The notes below the pieces were generated by a model. The model did not search any database. It was not told the origin of the DNA and worked only from the letters and a program-made list of their open reading frames with translations. From Cypionkella aquatica (GTDB lineage: Bacteria; Pseudomonadota; Alphaproteobacteria; Rhodobacterales; Rhodobacteraceae), in assembly GCF_030161095.1 (NCBI RefSeq), contig NZ_BSPP01000003.1, positions 51,612 to 115,611 on the forward strand: a stretch of DNA of 64,000 nt, written 5' to 3'. Below, one piece after another: positions 11,849 to 20,768 of this stretch. The position numbers were made by a program, and so were the translations under genes. How positions within the stretch are numbered: position 1 is the stretch's first letter; every line of letters begins with the position of its first letter.

Positions 11849-12001
11849 ACGCCTGCTCTTGTTATCGGGGCTCTTTGGCCGCCTATTGCCCTAATTCTAA
11901 CAAGAATTGAACCCGATTGCCAACACAATGGCGCGATTTCAGCAACAAACCGCCCCGACACCGATATTGCGTGAACGGTCCGCCAAAAAGACTGCGCGCG
12001 T

Positions 12002-12400
12002 TTAATCCAGCAAAGGTAACAGCTTGGCGCGAATATCCTGCGAAATCCGCGCAGGCGCACCCGCATCGGTCAGACACACCAATGTAACCACAGCCACAAA
12101 CAACCGCTCCGCCCCGCGCAAAACCTCTTGCCGCAGTTCGATCCGCGCGCCTGATACTGCGAGACATTCGGTCACAACCCGCAATATATCGTCAAACTTT
12201 GCCGGGCGCAGATAATCGGCCTCAACCCTGCGCACCGCAAAAACCAGACCCTGCCTCGCCTTCATCTGCACCTGATCCACCCCCAAAACCCGCACCCATT
12301 CGCTGCGCGCCCGTTCGATGAATTTCAGGTAATTGGCGTAATAGACAATGCCCGCAAGATCGGTGTCCTCGTAATACACCCGCAGATCAAAGCTGTGCAT
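12002..12400 (-). CDS. ybgC: Tol-Pal system-associated acyl-CoA thioesterase YbgC
   Basis: Hot-dog fold thioesterase of 132 residues. YYEDTD (9-14) is the signature, and Asp14 matches the catalytic Asp18 of E. coli YbgC. GIVYYANYLKFIERAR follows as expected. The ATG at 12400 has GGAGGGAC upstream. Its first 14 bases overlap the end of the DUF2161 gene, which suggests coupled translation. It is the usual first partner of tolQ. Confidence 0.93.
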   Translation of the reverse strand: MHSFDLRVYYEDTDLAGIVYYANYLKFIERARSEWVRVLGVDQVQMKARQGLVFAVRRVEADYLRPAKFDDILRVVTECLAVSGARIELRQEVLRGAERLFVAVVTLVCLTDAGAPARISQDIRAKLLPLLD

Positions 12401-13082
12401 CCTGTCCCTCCAATCGCGCCACCTCTGCCGCCTCAGAGACAATCGCCGCCCGCCCCTGCGGCGTCAAAGCGTAAATCCCCACCGCGACCCGCTCGAACCA
12501 ACCATAATGATCATCGCGCAAAATCACCCCGGCCCGCCTGACGCCCGAGGCTTGCGCCACCACGCGCGGCGCAGCCTGCCCGGTTTGCAAGGCGATCAGA
12601 CAGCGCAACGCATCCTGCCGATAGGCCGTCACCCGTTTGATCCCGGTCGTGCCGCCAGTGTTCGGATCACCCACCCGACGCTCAAATTCCCGCAACAGCC
12701 GACCCGCCCGCGCGGTATTCTTTCGCGGATTATACGGCGCGGGATCCAAATGCGCCTCGACCGCCCCCGGCCCGGTCTGCGCAAGCCTAACGGCCAAAAG
12801 TCCCAGCCCCAACCGCCGACACAAAGCCACGATATCCTTGTAGCGCAGCTTCCAGCCCTTTTCCGTCACCGGAACCGCCAGATACACGTCGTCAAACAAG
12901 GCCTGCCGCGCCACACCCTGCATCACCAGCGCCAGCGAAAACGACAGCTTCATCTCGACCACAACCGCAGGCTCATCGCCGCGCCGCGCCAGAATATCAC
13001 AGGCGCCAACCTCGGCCTTCACCACATAGCCCTGCGCCTCAAGATAGGCCTTCAACTGCGGATAAAGATCGGCCTCTTTCAC
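12387..13082 (-). CDS. DUF2161 family protein
   Basis: 231-residue protein resembling the DUF2161 family, whose members have been named putative phosphodiesterases; the biochemical role is not established. The N-terminal half has a restriction-endonuclease-like pattern: CDILARR, then VVVEMKLSFS, reminiscent of a D-ExK nuclease core. The C-terminal part looks like a winged helix (RQDALRCLIALQTGQAAPRVV to YALTPQGRAA). The GTG start at 13082 overlaps the TGA of the preceding gene as GTGA. The gene overlaps ybgC at its 3' end, so it is transcribed into the Tol operon. I infer nuclease ancestry only from the motif. Confidence 0.7.
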   Translation of the reverse strand: MKEADLYPQLKAYLEAQGYVVKAEVGACDILARRGDEPAVVVEMKLSFSLALVMQGVARQALFDDVYLAVPVTEKGWKLRYKDIVALCRRLGLGLLAVRLAQTGPGAVEAHLDPAPYNPRKNTARAGRLLREFERRVGDPNTGGTTGIKRVTAYRQDALRCLIALQTGQAAPRVVAQASGVRRAGVILRDDHYGWFERVAVGIYALTPQGRAAIVSEAAEVARLEGQDAQL

Positions 13083-13714
13083 GGTTGCGCCGCAGCTTGC
13101 GCCATCATCCGCGCCGAGACCCGCAGAGCATGCGCCGGGTCGCGCGCCACCACAGGCATATGCGGCGCATGGATCGCACGGATCAGATCGCCGACATCGG
13201 GCCGCAGCAGCACCCGATCCGCCACCCGGCCCAGCGGCGAGATTTCGGCAAATGCCCGGTCCGACCACAGACAAATCACTTGCGCCGCCTGCGCAAGCGC
13301 CAGATCCTCGGCCGCCATCGCCTCCAGATGCGCGTCCATCCGCAAAAACACGAAAGCCGCCTTGATCGCGCCATCGGCATCAAAGCGGAAAAACCGATAC
13401 TGATTGGCCCCCGCCGCCTGCAACCGCGCGCAAAGCGGGCCAAGGTCCGGCACCAACTGATCCAGCTTGGTCACTTGCGGCAGCTCTGCCCAATCGCGGA
13501 AGAAAAACACCATCAGATTGGCACCCAGTTCCGGGTCAGTTTCGGCCATCTGATGCCCGGCCAGCGCCACCACTGCCTCTATCGCGCCCTTGACCACCGC
13601 CAACGTCGCATCATCGACGCCAAACACCACCGGCACAATCGGCCGCCCCCAGCGCGCGCACAGATAGCTGCCATCGCTGCGGGTGAAATAGCTTTGAACC
13701 TGTTCGGGCGTCAT
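13079..13714 (-). CDS. Conserved hypothetical protein upstream of DUF2161 gene
   Basis: About 211 residues, no family I recognise. It is soluble, mixed alpha/beta, with a stretch GANLMVFFFRDWAEL and a centre rich in Ala/Asp; no signal peptide or membrane helix. I prefer the ATG at 13714 because GGAGA sits 5-6 bases before it, although two further ATGs lie 5 codons upstream (13729). Its TGA overlaps the DUF2161 GTG start (GTGA), which points to a two-gene module leading into ybgC-tolQ. The fixed adjacency suggests a joint role with DUF2161. Confidence 0.6.
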   Translation of the reverse strand: MTPEQVQSYFTRSDGSYLCARWGRPIVPVVFGVDDATLAVVKGAIEAVVALAGHQMAETDPELGANLMVFFFRDWAELPQVTKLDQLVPDLGPLCARLQAAGANQYRFFRFDADGAIKAAFVFLRMDAHLEAMAAEDLALAQAAQVICLWSDRAFAEISPLGRVADRVLLRPDVGDLIRAIHAPHMPVVARDPAHALRVSARMMAQAAAQP

Positions 13715-13729
13715 TGGGGTCTCCATCAT

Positions 13730-14013
13730 CTGCGCAGGGGATAGCGCGGCAGCCCCGCAGGCTCAACCATCTGAGGCTGGTCTCGGTTGAAAGCTGCGTC
13801 GCCGACCACCCGGAATGAATAGATTGCGGGCTGGATATCTCGACGGAAAGGATGACCAAAGCGCCCCCCTTCAAATTTCACATTGGCCTAAATATCCCCG
13901 CCGGAGGCGCAAGTTTCAACCGGCGCTGCGGCTTCAAATCTTAACAATTTCTAAACAGCACCCCCATAACCCGTTGATTTCATATAAACCGACCTCTTGT
14001 CCACGCGTGGACA
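13730..14013. other. Intergenic region with 32-nt repeat copy and palindrome
   Basis: No gene seen in 284 bases between ruvB and the unknown gene. It contains one copy of a 32-nt repeat (13877-13908, core AAATATCCCCGCCGGAGGC) also found at 41712-41743. A 16-bp perfect palindrome at 13998-14013 abuts the ruvB stop. The promoter for the minus-strand DUF2161-Tol series probably lies in the part near 13730-13870. Confidence 0.5.
13998..14013. repeat. Perfect 16-bp palindrome after ruvB
   Basis: TGTCCACGCGTGGACA, directly beside the ruvB stop codon. As RNA it would form a 6-bp stem with a CGCG loop, but the bases that follow on the minus strand (AGAGGTCGG) are not T-rich, so it is not a typical terminator. 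It could be a protein-binding site. Confidence 0.5.
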
Positions 14014-15039
14014 CTAGCCTTCAAACAAATCCTGCTGCCCAACAGGCCGGGGCGCATCCAAGCCCAAATGCCGCCACGCCCGCGCCGCCAGCATCCGCCC
14101 CCTCGGCGTTCTTTGCAGCAATCCCTGCTGCAACAAATAAGGCTCGATCACCTCCTCGACCGCATCGCGTGCCTCTGAAAGCGCCGCCGCAATCGTCTCG
14201 ACCCCCACAGGCCCGCCACCATAATGCTCGGCCAGCAGCATCAAATACCGCCGATCTGCGCCATCAAGTCCGATCTCATCCACCCCCAACCGCGTCAACG
14301 CCCGATCCGCAATCGCCCGCGTCAACCGCCCGTCCCCCTCAACCGTCACAAAATCCACCACCCGCCGCAGCAACCGCCCCGCGATCCGAGGCGTCCCCCG
14401 CGCCCGTTTCGCAATCTCCCGCGTGCCGTCCGGGTCCGATTGAATCCCCAACAACCGCGCCCCACGGGTGACGATAAGATCCAGCTCATCTTCAGTATAA
14501 AACTGCAACCGCGTCGGAATCCCGAACCGATCCCGCAGCGGCGTCGTCAACAACCCCAATCGGGTCGTCGCTCCCACCAGCGTGAAGGGCTGCAGATCAA
14601 TCCGCACCGTCCGCGCCGCAGGCCCCTCGCCGATCACCAAATCCAGCGCGAAGTCCTCCATCGCCGGATACAGCACCTCTTCCACCACCGGGGAAAGCCG
14701 ATGAATCTCGTCGATAAACAGCACATCGCGCGGTTCCAGATTGGTCAGGATCGCCGCCAGATCGCCGGGTTTCGCGAGCACCGGCCCCGAAGTCATCCGA
14801 AACCCCACCCCCAACTCGCGCGCCATGATCTGAGCGAGGGTGGTTTTGCCAAGGCCGGGGGGGCCATGAAACAACGTATGATCCATCGACTCGCCACGGA
14901 TCTTCGCGCTTTCAATAAACACCCGCAGATTGGCACGGGCCTCTTGCTGGCCAACAAAATCCTCCAGCACCTGCGGACGCAAAGCGCGGTCAAGATCTTC
15001 GGGCAAGGCTTCGGGGCGCAGGTCAGGATCAGATTTCAT
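14014..15039 (-). CDS. ruvB: Holliday junction helicase RuvB
   Basis: 341-residue AAA+ motor for branch migration. Walker A GPPGLGKT is at 59-66, Walker B FIDEIHRL follows, then the sensor region [16 protein letters not shown] and a C-terminal winged helix ending [13 protein letters not shown]. Its ATG overlaps the ruvA stop as ATGA, so ruvA and ruvB are translationally coupled. Confidence 0.98.
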   Translation of the reverse strand: MKSDPDLRPEALPEDLDRALRPQVLEDFVGQQEARANLRVFIESAKIRGESMDHTLFHGPPGLGKTTLAQIMARELGVGFRMTSGPVLAKPGDLAAILTNLEPRDVLFIDEIHRLSPVVEEVLYPAMEDFALDLVIGEGPAARTVRIDLQPFTLVGATTRLGLLTTPLRDRFGIPTRLQFYTEDELDLIVTRGARLLGIQSDPDGTREIAKRARGTPRIAGRLLRRVVDFVTVEGDGRLTRAIADRALTRLGVDEIGLDGADRRYLMLLAEHYGGGPVGVETIAAALSEARDAVEEVIEPYLLQQGLLQRTPRGRMLAARAWRHLGLDAPRPVGQQDLFEG

Positions 15040-15719
15040 CAGCGCGCCTTCGGAGCCAGCAATTTCAGCGACGCCCGGATCAGTGCCGCCGTATCAGCCT
15101 CGGGCTGTTCGGCGACAATCGTAGACACCGCCTGCGCAGCCTCGCCCTGACCGTAGCCAAGGTTCAGCAAAGCCGACAGCGCATCCGCCGTAAATCCCGC
15201 CCGCGCCTGCGCCGCCGAAGCGGCAACCATTTTGCGCGGGGCCATCGGCACGATCGGTTCCAGCACTGAATCGTCCGCCTCGGCCGCCACCGCCAGATTG
15301 GCTCCCATCGCCATGATACCGGGCGCCTTGGATTTCAGCTCTAGAATAACGCGTTGCGCCAGTTTCGGCCCCACACCGGGTGCTGCCTGTATCGCCCGCT
15401 GGTCGCCCAAGGTCAGCGCCCGTGCGACACCATCCGCGCCCAAGGTCCCCATGATCGCCATGGCGGCCTTGGCTCCGACGCCCTGCACCGTGGTCAGCAG
15501 CTTGTGCCATTCCTTATCCAGCATGGTCGGAAAGCCAAACAATTGCAGTAAATCCTCGCGCACCAGCAAGTCGGTATACAGTGATACCGCCTCACCCACC
15601 GAGGGCAGGCCCGCCAAAGTGCGGTCATTCACATGCACAATATAGCCTACGCCGCGCACGTCGATCAGTACCTGATCGCTGCCGCGCCAATCCAGTCGCC
15701 CAGACAGCTTGCCAATCAT
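15039..15719 (-). CDS. ruvA: Holliday junction DNA-binding protein RuvA
   Basis: 226 residues from the ATG at 15719 ([10 protein letters not shown]), which overlaps the ruvC stop as ATGA; the open frame extends upstream into ruvC without RuvA similarity. An N-terminal OB fold (GVGYIVHV) is followed by helix-hairpin-helix motifs ([14 protein letters not shown] and [17 protein letters not shown]), and a C-terminal three-helix domain that binds RuvB. Confidence 0.97.
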   Translation of the reverse strand: MIGKLSGRLDWRGSDQVLIDVRGVGYIVHVNDRTLAGLPSVGEAVSLYTDLLVREDLLQLFGFPTMLDKEWHKLLTTVQGVGAKAAMAIMGTLGADGVARALTLGDQRAIQAAPGVGPKLAQRVILELKSKAPGIMAMGANLAVAAEADDSVLEPIVPMAPRKMVAASAAQARAGFTADALSALLNLGYGQGEAAQAVSTIVAEQPEADTAALIRASLKLLAPKAR

Positions 15720-16258
15720 CCAACTGCCCTTTTCATCGCCGCCTGCAACCGCCCTGCCGATTGCAAATGATGCGCGTGGCAAATCGCAATCGCCAGCGCA
15801 TCCGCCGCATCCGGCCCCGCGATTTTCACGCCCGGCAGCTGCACCCGCACCATGTGATCGACCTGCCCCTTGTCGGCATGGCCCACCCCTACCACGGTTT
15901 TCTTCACTGCATTGGGCGCATATTCGCCCACCGTCAGACCAAATTGCGCCGGCACCAACAACGCAATCCCGCGCGCCTGCCCCAGCTTCAGCGTCGCCAC
16001 CGCATCCTTGTTCACAAAGGTATTCTCGACCGCCGCCGCATCGGGGGCATATTGGCGCAACACGTCGGTCAGTTGCGCATGCAAGGACAGCAACCGCCGC
16101 GCCAGATCGCCACTGTCGCCGCCGGGCGATCCCTCAAGCCCCACACCGGGGGCCGAGTGGCAGATGCCATTCGCGACATGCGAAAGCTTGGAGCCCGCCA
16201 CATCAATGATGCCCCAGCCAAGGTTGCGCAAACCGGGATCGATTCCCAAAACCCGCAT
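15716..16258 (-). CDS. ruvC: Holliday junction resolvase RuvC
   Basis: 180-residue RNase H-fold endonuclease that cuts four-way junctions. Asp7 in GIDPG, Glu in AAVENTF and the C-terminal acidic pair in [14 protein letters not shown] form the metal site. First gene of the ruvCAB operon; both following genes overlap their predecessor by four bases. Confidence 0.97.
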   Translation of the reverse strand: MRVLGIDPGLRNLGWGIIDVAGSKLSHVANGICHSAPGVGLEGSPGGDSGDLARRLLSLHAQLTDVLRQYAPDAAAVENTFVNKDAVATLKLGQARGIALLVPAQFGLTVGEYAPNAVKKTVVGVGHADKGQVDHMVRVQLPGVKIAGPDAADALAIAICHAHHLQSAGRLQAAMKRAVG

Positions 16259-16599
16259 ACCTGCCCCTTTTTTTCTTATGTTTCGCAGATTTCACCGCTT
16301 TCACAAGAATTAGCACGAAAAGAGAACATCCGCCAAGAGCGAATTATTTCTTGCAAGCCAGAGTGGAGAAGATTACCCAAAAGAGACAAAACGACATCCC
16401 GCGCACGAAATACGACTGAAAAACTCGTTGTTTGCTAACCGCCTACAAAATAGCGGTTTATCTGCGGTAGATGGCTATGCAATGGGCGCAATGCAGACAT
16501 GCTTGCCGCCCCATTGCTCCTTTTCAATGCCATAGCTAGATAGGCCTCACCGGAAGCAAGGTGCTTCGCGGAAACAAAGTTTTGAAAAGGATAACCGCT
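16259..16599. promoter_or_regulatory. Divergent intergenic region ruvC / DUF1127 gene
   Basis: 341 bases between divergent genes, clearly AT-richer than its surroundings between about 16290 and 16460. It should contain both promoters. A small inverted repeat AACCGC / GCGGTT lies at 16437-16458. I see no convincing gene or RNA element. Confidence 0.4.
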
Positions 16600-16803
16600 A
16601 TGGCCGCCTATGAGTCGTCCCGCGCGGCGCCGTTTGGCGCCATCTCGATTTTCCGTTCTGTTCAGTTCGTTTCGACGTTCGCGAACAGCTTCGCTGCCTG
16701 GAATGATGCACGCGTAACGCGTCGCGCTTTGGGCAAACTGTCTGACCGTGAGCTTGATGATATCGGTCTGTGCCGTGGTGATGTGGAATTGATCGGCCGC
16801 TAA
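16600..16803 (+). CDS. DUF1127 (YjiS-like) micro-protein
   Basis: 67-residue basic protein. The C-terminal half has the DUF1127 pattern RRALGKLSDRELDDIGLCRGDVE. In other alphaproteobacteria, members of this family have been linked to RNA binding and to stress and phosphate responses; that is family knowledge, not visible here. The ATG at 16600 (MAAYESSRAA) has AAAGGAT upstream; the longer frame from 16561 is less likely. It is a single-gene unit with two hairpins behind it. Confidence 0.85.
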   Translation: MAAYESSRAAPFGAISIFRSVQFVSTFANSFAAWNDARVTRRALGKLSDRELDDIGLCRGDVELIGR

Positions 16804-16813
16804 CTGCTTTTGG

Positions 16814-16835
16814 AATGATCTGACAGCAGATCATT
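16814..16835 (+). terminator. Hairpin after DUF1127 gene
   Basis: AATGATCTG / CAGATCATT, perfect 9-bp stem with a 4-base loop, 10 bases after the stop codon. The trailing bases are only weakly T-rich, so this may be a transcript-stabilising hairpin with the real terminator at 16868-16900. Confidence 0.55.
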
Positions 16836-16867
16836 TCATACGCAGGCGCCAGATCTAATCGGATGTA

Positions 16868-16900
16868 AAAAGGGTCGGTGCCGCGAGGCATCGGCCCTTT
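16868..16900 (+). terminator. Terminator downstream of DUF1127 gene
   Basis: Long imperfect hairpin with arms AAAGGGTCGGTGCC and GGCATCGGCCCTTT and a GCGA loop, preceded by A's and followed by GCGTTTGCG. It could act in both directions, serving the minus-strand gene end only if transcription extends past 17010. Confidence 0.7.
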
Positions 16901-17009
16901 GCGTTTGCGCCTTGCGCTTTGGGCATAGCCGGACGTGTGGACATCAAATCAAAATGCAGGCAAAGCCGCCGTGGCTTGCCTGCGCTTTTGTTTACGCATT
17001 AGCAGTGAT

Positions 17010-17360
17010 TTATTTGATAGAAGCCAAGCCTTCGGTGATCTTGCCCGCCACGAACACCGTCACCGGATCCGCCTGCATCAACCAGCCGCCTAACCGATCA
17101 AAGCCTTCACCAACCTGCAAGGCCTGCACGCGCTGATCATAAGATTTCGGGCCAACAGATTGATAGATCATGCCTTTCAGGCCAAACCCAGCACAAAGCA
17201 CCATCAGCAGAGGCATCAGATAAGAGCGGCGTTTGCGAGCAGGCGGGTTGAAATAGGAACGCCCTAGCGTCCCGGCGGCGTCAAAACCATAGCCTTTGGC
17301 ACGCTTTTTCTCAAAGCGCGCAACATTGCTGTAAAAATCTACCAGATTCGGGTCGGCCAT
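17010..17360 (-). CDS. Conserved hypothetical membrane protein
   Basis: 116 residues with a basic N-terminal part (RKRRS at about 42-46), one membrane helix (about residues 47-65, LMPLLMVLCAGFGLKGMIY) and a C-terminal domain ending in an Ala/Val/Thr-rich stretch. Predicted topology places the C-terminal half outside. I recognise no named family. It follows prmA on the same strand but with 111 bases between, so it may be a separate unit. Confidence 0.65.
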   Translation of the reverse strand: MADPNLVDFYSNVARFEKKRAKGYGFDAAGTLGRSYFNPPARKRRSYLMPLLMVLCAGFGLKGMIYQSVGPKSYDQRVQALQVGEGFDRLGGWLMQADPVTVFVAGKITEGLASIK

Positions 17361-17471
17361 CCGAATTACTCCACATTCATTGGCCCCCGCCTGATTGCTC
17401 CGTACGAGCGGATTGTGGCAAAACTTGGGCAGATGCTTAAAACTGCCGTTATTTCGCCGCTAATACCGCCA

Positions 17472-18365
17472 TCACTGACTTAGTTTCGCCTCTAAGTTGC
17501 GCCGCATCACCAGACATGACCATTCGCCAAGATCTTCGCGGGCTTCCGGGGTGAAACCGTTGGCAACATAGGCGGCGGTGATCGAATCGGCCTGAACCAC
17601 AAGCAAACCTGACAGGATAATAAGGCCGTTATGTGCCAGATGTTTGGCCATATCAGGCGCGAGTTCGACCAGCGGGCCTTTCAGGATATTGGCGAACACC
17701 AAGTCATAGGGCGCAGCTTCGGCCAGACGCGGATGCGCGAAGCCTGCGGCCTCCATCGTCTCAATGCGGCCTTCCATATGGTTGATGGCGACATTGGCCT
17801 CGGCCACATCCACCGCAACCTCGTCGATATCAGAGGCCAGCACCAAAGCATCAGGCAGCACCGCCGCAGCCGCCAGCGCCAGCACCGCGGTGCCGCAGCC
17901 GATGTCGGCCACCTTGGCCGGTCGGAAGCCTTCGCCATACAGCCGATCAAACGCCCGCAGACAGCCCAGAGTCGTGCCGTGATGCCCCGTTCCAAACGCC
18001 ACCGTCGCCTCAATCTGCAGCGCGATCTTGTCGGCAGGCACCTTGTCGGCGTCATGGCTGCCATAGACAAAGAACCGCCCCGCCTCGACGGGCGACAACT
18101 CGCGGCGCACTTTGGCGACCCAGTCGATCTCGGGCAGTTCCGACAAGGCGAAAGGTTTGGCATCGAAGGCCATCGCCAGCAATTCCAAGACCGCCTCATT
18201 CGGGGCCTCAAGGAAATACGCGCCGACTTCCCACAGACCTGAATCGTCCTCGATCTCAAACACACCCACGCCTGTGGGTTCCGGCTCCATCTTCTCGATG
18301 GCTTCGGCGAGGGCGTTGGCGGCATCTTCGCCCATCAAGGTGGTCAAAGCGGTATAAGTGGGCAT
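17472..18365 (-). CDS. prmA: Ribosomal protein L11 methyltransferase
   Basis: 297-residue SAM-dependent methyltransferase that trimethylates ribosomal protein L11. The SAM motif is VADIGCGTAVLALAAA, followed by ASDIDEVAVDVAEAN and the NPPF-like substrate motif replaced by FANILKGPL, as in PrmA. FGTGHHGTT precedes motif I as usual. The ATG at 18365 is chosen; the frame opens four codons earlier at a TTG. It follows priA by 27 bases and is probably cotranscribed with it. Confidence 0.92.
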   Translation of the reverse strand: MPTYTALTTLMGEDAANALAEAIEKMEPEPTGVGVFEIEDDSGLWEVGAYFLEAPNEAVLELLAMAFDAKPFALSELPEIDWVAKVRRELSPVEAGRFFVYGSHDADKVPADKIALQIEATVAFGTGHHGTTLGCLRAFDRLYGEGFRPAKVADIGCGTAVLALAAAAVLPDALVLASDIDEVAVDVAEANVAINHMEGRIETMEAAGFAHPRLAEAAPYDLVFANILKGPLVELAPDMAKHLAHNGLIILSGLLVVQADSITAAYVANGFTPEAREDLGEWSCLVMRRNLEAKLSQ

Positions 18366-18392
18366 TTTGGCGTCCAATCTAGGGTCGAAGCC

Positions 18393-20582
18393 CTAGTAAA
18401 AGCTTTGCGGGTCAATGTCGATGGAAAGCCGCAGGTTGTTCGGCAGTTTGAATTGCCCCACCCATTCGGCAATTGCGGCCTGCAAGGGGGCTGTTTTCTC
18501 GGCCTTGATCAGCAAGCGCACCCGATGCCGCCCCCGCACCCGCGCCACCGGAGCAGGCGCTGGCCCGTAAACCTGCGCACCGATTTTGCGAAGCGGCCCA
18601 TCGCGGCGGGCCAGTTCTGCCCCGAAATCAAACACCTGCGCCACATCGGGCGACGAGAGGATAATACCTGCCATCCTGCCATAAGGCGGCACGCCCGCCA
18701 TCCGCCGCTCTGTGGCCTCCGCCCGCCAAAATGCCTCTTCATCTCCACCCAAGATCGCGCGGATCACAGGATGCTCGGGCTGAAACGTCTGCAACAGCGC
18801 TGTGCCCGGCTTATCCGCCCGCCCTGCCCGCCCCGCCACCTGCCGCATCAGTTGAAACGTGCGTTCCGCCGCGCGCAAATCGCTGCCTTGCAACCCCAGA
18901 TCGGCGTCAATCACCCCCACCAGCGTCAGCAGCGGAAAGTTATGCCCCTTTGCCACGATCTGCGTGCCGATGATGATATCGGCCGCCCCCTCGGCAATCG
19001 CCACGATCTGCTCTTTCAATGCGCGGGCCGAGCCGAACAGATCCGACGACAGCACCGCCACGCGGGCATCGGGGAACAAAGCCACCACTTCTTCGGCCAA
19101 CCGCTCCACACCGGGGCCGACCGGAGCCATCTTGCCCTCGACCTTGCAGGCCGGACATTCGGTTGGAATCGGTTTGGTCGCGCCGCATTGGTGGCACTGC
19201 AGACGGTTCAAAAACCGATGCTCCACCATCCGCGCATCGCAATCATCGCAGCCCACCTGATGGCCACAGGCACGGCACAAAGTGATCGGCGCAAAGCCGC
19301 GACGGTTCAGGAACAGCAAAGACTGCTCCTTCCGTTCAATCCGCACCTTCACCTCAGCCGCCAGTTTCGGTGAAATCCAGCAATTCGCGGCCAGCTTTTG
19401 CGCCCGCATATCAATCGCCTGCATATCCGGCAGTTCCGCCGCCCCAAACCGCGCGCCCAGATCGAGACGGCCATACTTGCCCGCCTCAACATTCGCCCAA
19501 GTCTCCAGACACGGGGTCGCACTCGCCAAAACGATCGGCGCACCCACAATCGCCGCCCGCAACACCGCCATATCGCGGGCATTATAGAACACGCCTTCTT
19601 CCTGCTTGTAGGATGTGTCGTGTTCTTCATCGACCACGATCAGCCCCAGATCGCGGAACGGCAGGAACAGGGCCGAGCGCGCACCGACCACAAAAGACGC
19701 CTCGCCCTGCCCCACCATCCGCCACAACCGCCGCCGCTCGGTCATCGTGACACCCGAGTGCCACTCCGCGGGCCGCGCGCCAAACCGCGTCTGCACCCGC
19801 GTCAGAAAATCGGCGGTCAATGAGATTTCGGGCAGCAACACCAACGCCTGCCGCCCGCGGCGCAAACACTCCGCCACCGCCTCCAGATACACTTCCGTTT
19901 TGCCTGACCCGGTGACACCCTTCAGCAGCGTGCCGGAATAGCCGCCCTGCGCGACCAGTGCCACCAGCGCATCCCCGGCGCTGACCTGATCGCCCGCGAG
20001 CCGCGTATTCGTCACCGGATTGAGCGGCGGATAGGGCAGATCGCGCGGCGCGTCCTGCTCCAGAACCACGCCCAGCTTGACAAGGCCCTTGACCACCGTG
20101 GGCCCGCAGGACGCTTCCTCGGCCAATTCGCCCAATGTCACGGGGGCGCTGCCAAACCGCCGCAACGCCTCAACCACGCGAAACCGCGCTTCTGTCATTT
20201 GGTTGGGGATCACCGGGCCCAAGACATAGGTTTTGCGCATCGACGGCGGATCGCCCAGCCCCGGCGCGCGGGTTGCCAGCCGCAGCATCGCGGCCATCGG
20301 CGTCAGCGTATATTCCGCCGCCCGCGTCAGAAACGACCGCAACTCGGCCCGCATCGGTGCGGCGTCCAGCACCCGATTGACCGAGCGTATCCGCGCCGGA
20401 TCAAACTTGCCTTCACCCTTGCCCCAAACCACGCCAATGACGCGGCGCGGCCCCAAGGGCACCTCAACGAAATCACCGTCACCGCAACCGCCCTCGGGCG
20501 CTTTGTAATCCAGCATACGGCCCAAAGGCTCGGTGGTCAGCACGCCGACCAATTCCCCCGCCTGATAGACCCGCTCGACCAC
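18393..20582 (-). CDS. priA: Primosomal replication restart helicase PriA
   Basis: 729-residue 3'-5' superfamily 2 helicase that reloads the replisome at stalled forks. Walker A GVTGSGKT is at 222-229, DEEH box at 318-321, and helicase motifs IV-VI in the C-terminal half (GTQIVAKGHNFP, QVAGRAGR). Eight cysteines form the zinc-binding insertion between motifs (CRACGHQVGCDDC, then CHQCGA and CPAC). The start is GTG at 20582 with AAGGGTGGA upstream. Confidence 0.96.
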   Translation of the reverse strand: MVERVYQAGELVGVLTTEPLGRMLDYKAPEGGCGDGDFVEVPLGPRRVIGVVWGKGEGKFDPARIRSVNRVLDAAPMRAELRSFLTRAAEYTLTPMAAMLRLATRAPGLGDPPSMRKTYVLGPVIPNQMTEARFRVVEALRRFGSAPVTLGELAEEASCGPTVVKGLVKLGVVLEQDAPRDLPYPPLNPVTNTRLAGDQVSAGDALVALVAQGGYSGTLLKGVTGSGKTEVYLEAVAECLRRGRQALVLLPEISLTADFLTRVQTRFGARPAEWHSGVTMTERRRLWRMVGQGEASFVVGARSALFLPFRDLGLIVVDEEHDTSYKQEEGVFYNARDMAVLRAAIVGAPIVLASATPCLETWANVEAGKYGRLDLGARFGAAELPDMQAIDMRAQKLAANCWISPKLAAEVKVRIERKEQSLLFLNRRGFAPITLCRACGHQVGCDDCDARMVEHRFLNRLQCHQCGATKPIPTECPACKVEGKMAPVGPGVERLAEEVVALFPDARVAVLSSDLFGSARALKEQIVAIAEGAADIIIGTQIVAKGHNFPLLTLVGVIDADLGLQGSDLRAAERTFQLMRQVAGRAGRADKPGTALLQTFQPEHPVIRAILGGDEEAFWRAEATERRMAGVPPYGRMAGIILSSPDVAQVFDFGAELARRDGPLRKIGAQVYGPAPAPVARVRGRHRVRLLIKAEKTAPLQAAIAEWVGQFKLPNNLRLSIDIDPQSFY

Positions 20583-20768
20583 TATCCACCCTTTTCTTTT
20601 CGCCTGTTTGAGGTAAACCCCCAGCCAATCCGTCGCAAGGCACGCGAAGGCCAGCAGGGAGACTTTCTTTGCGGCCTAAGCTGTTGCGAAACTGTGGCGG
20701 CTGACAGGAAAGATAGGCAGAATTTTCTCTAACCTGCTATAATTGCTGAAAATAGGGATAGGCCAAGC

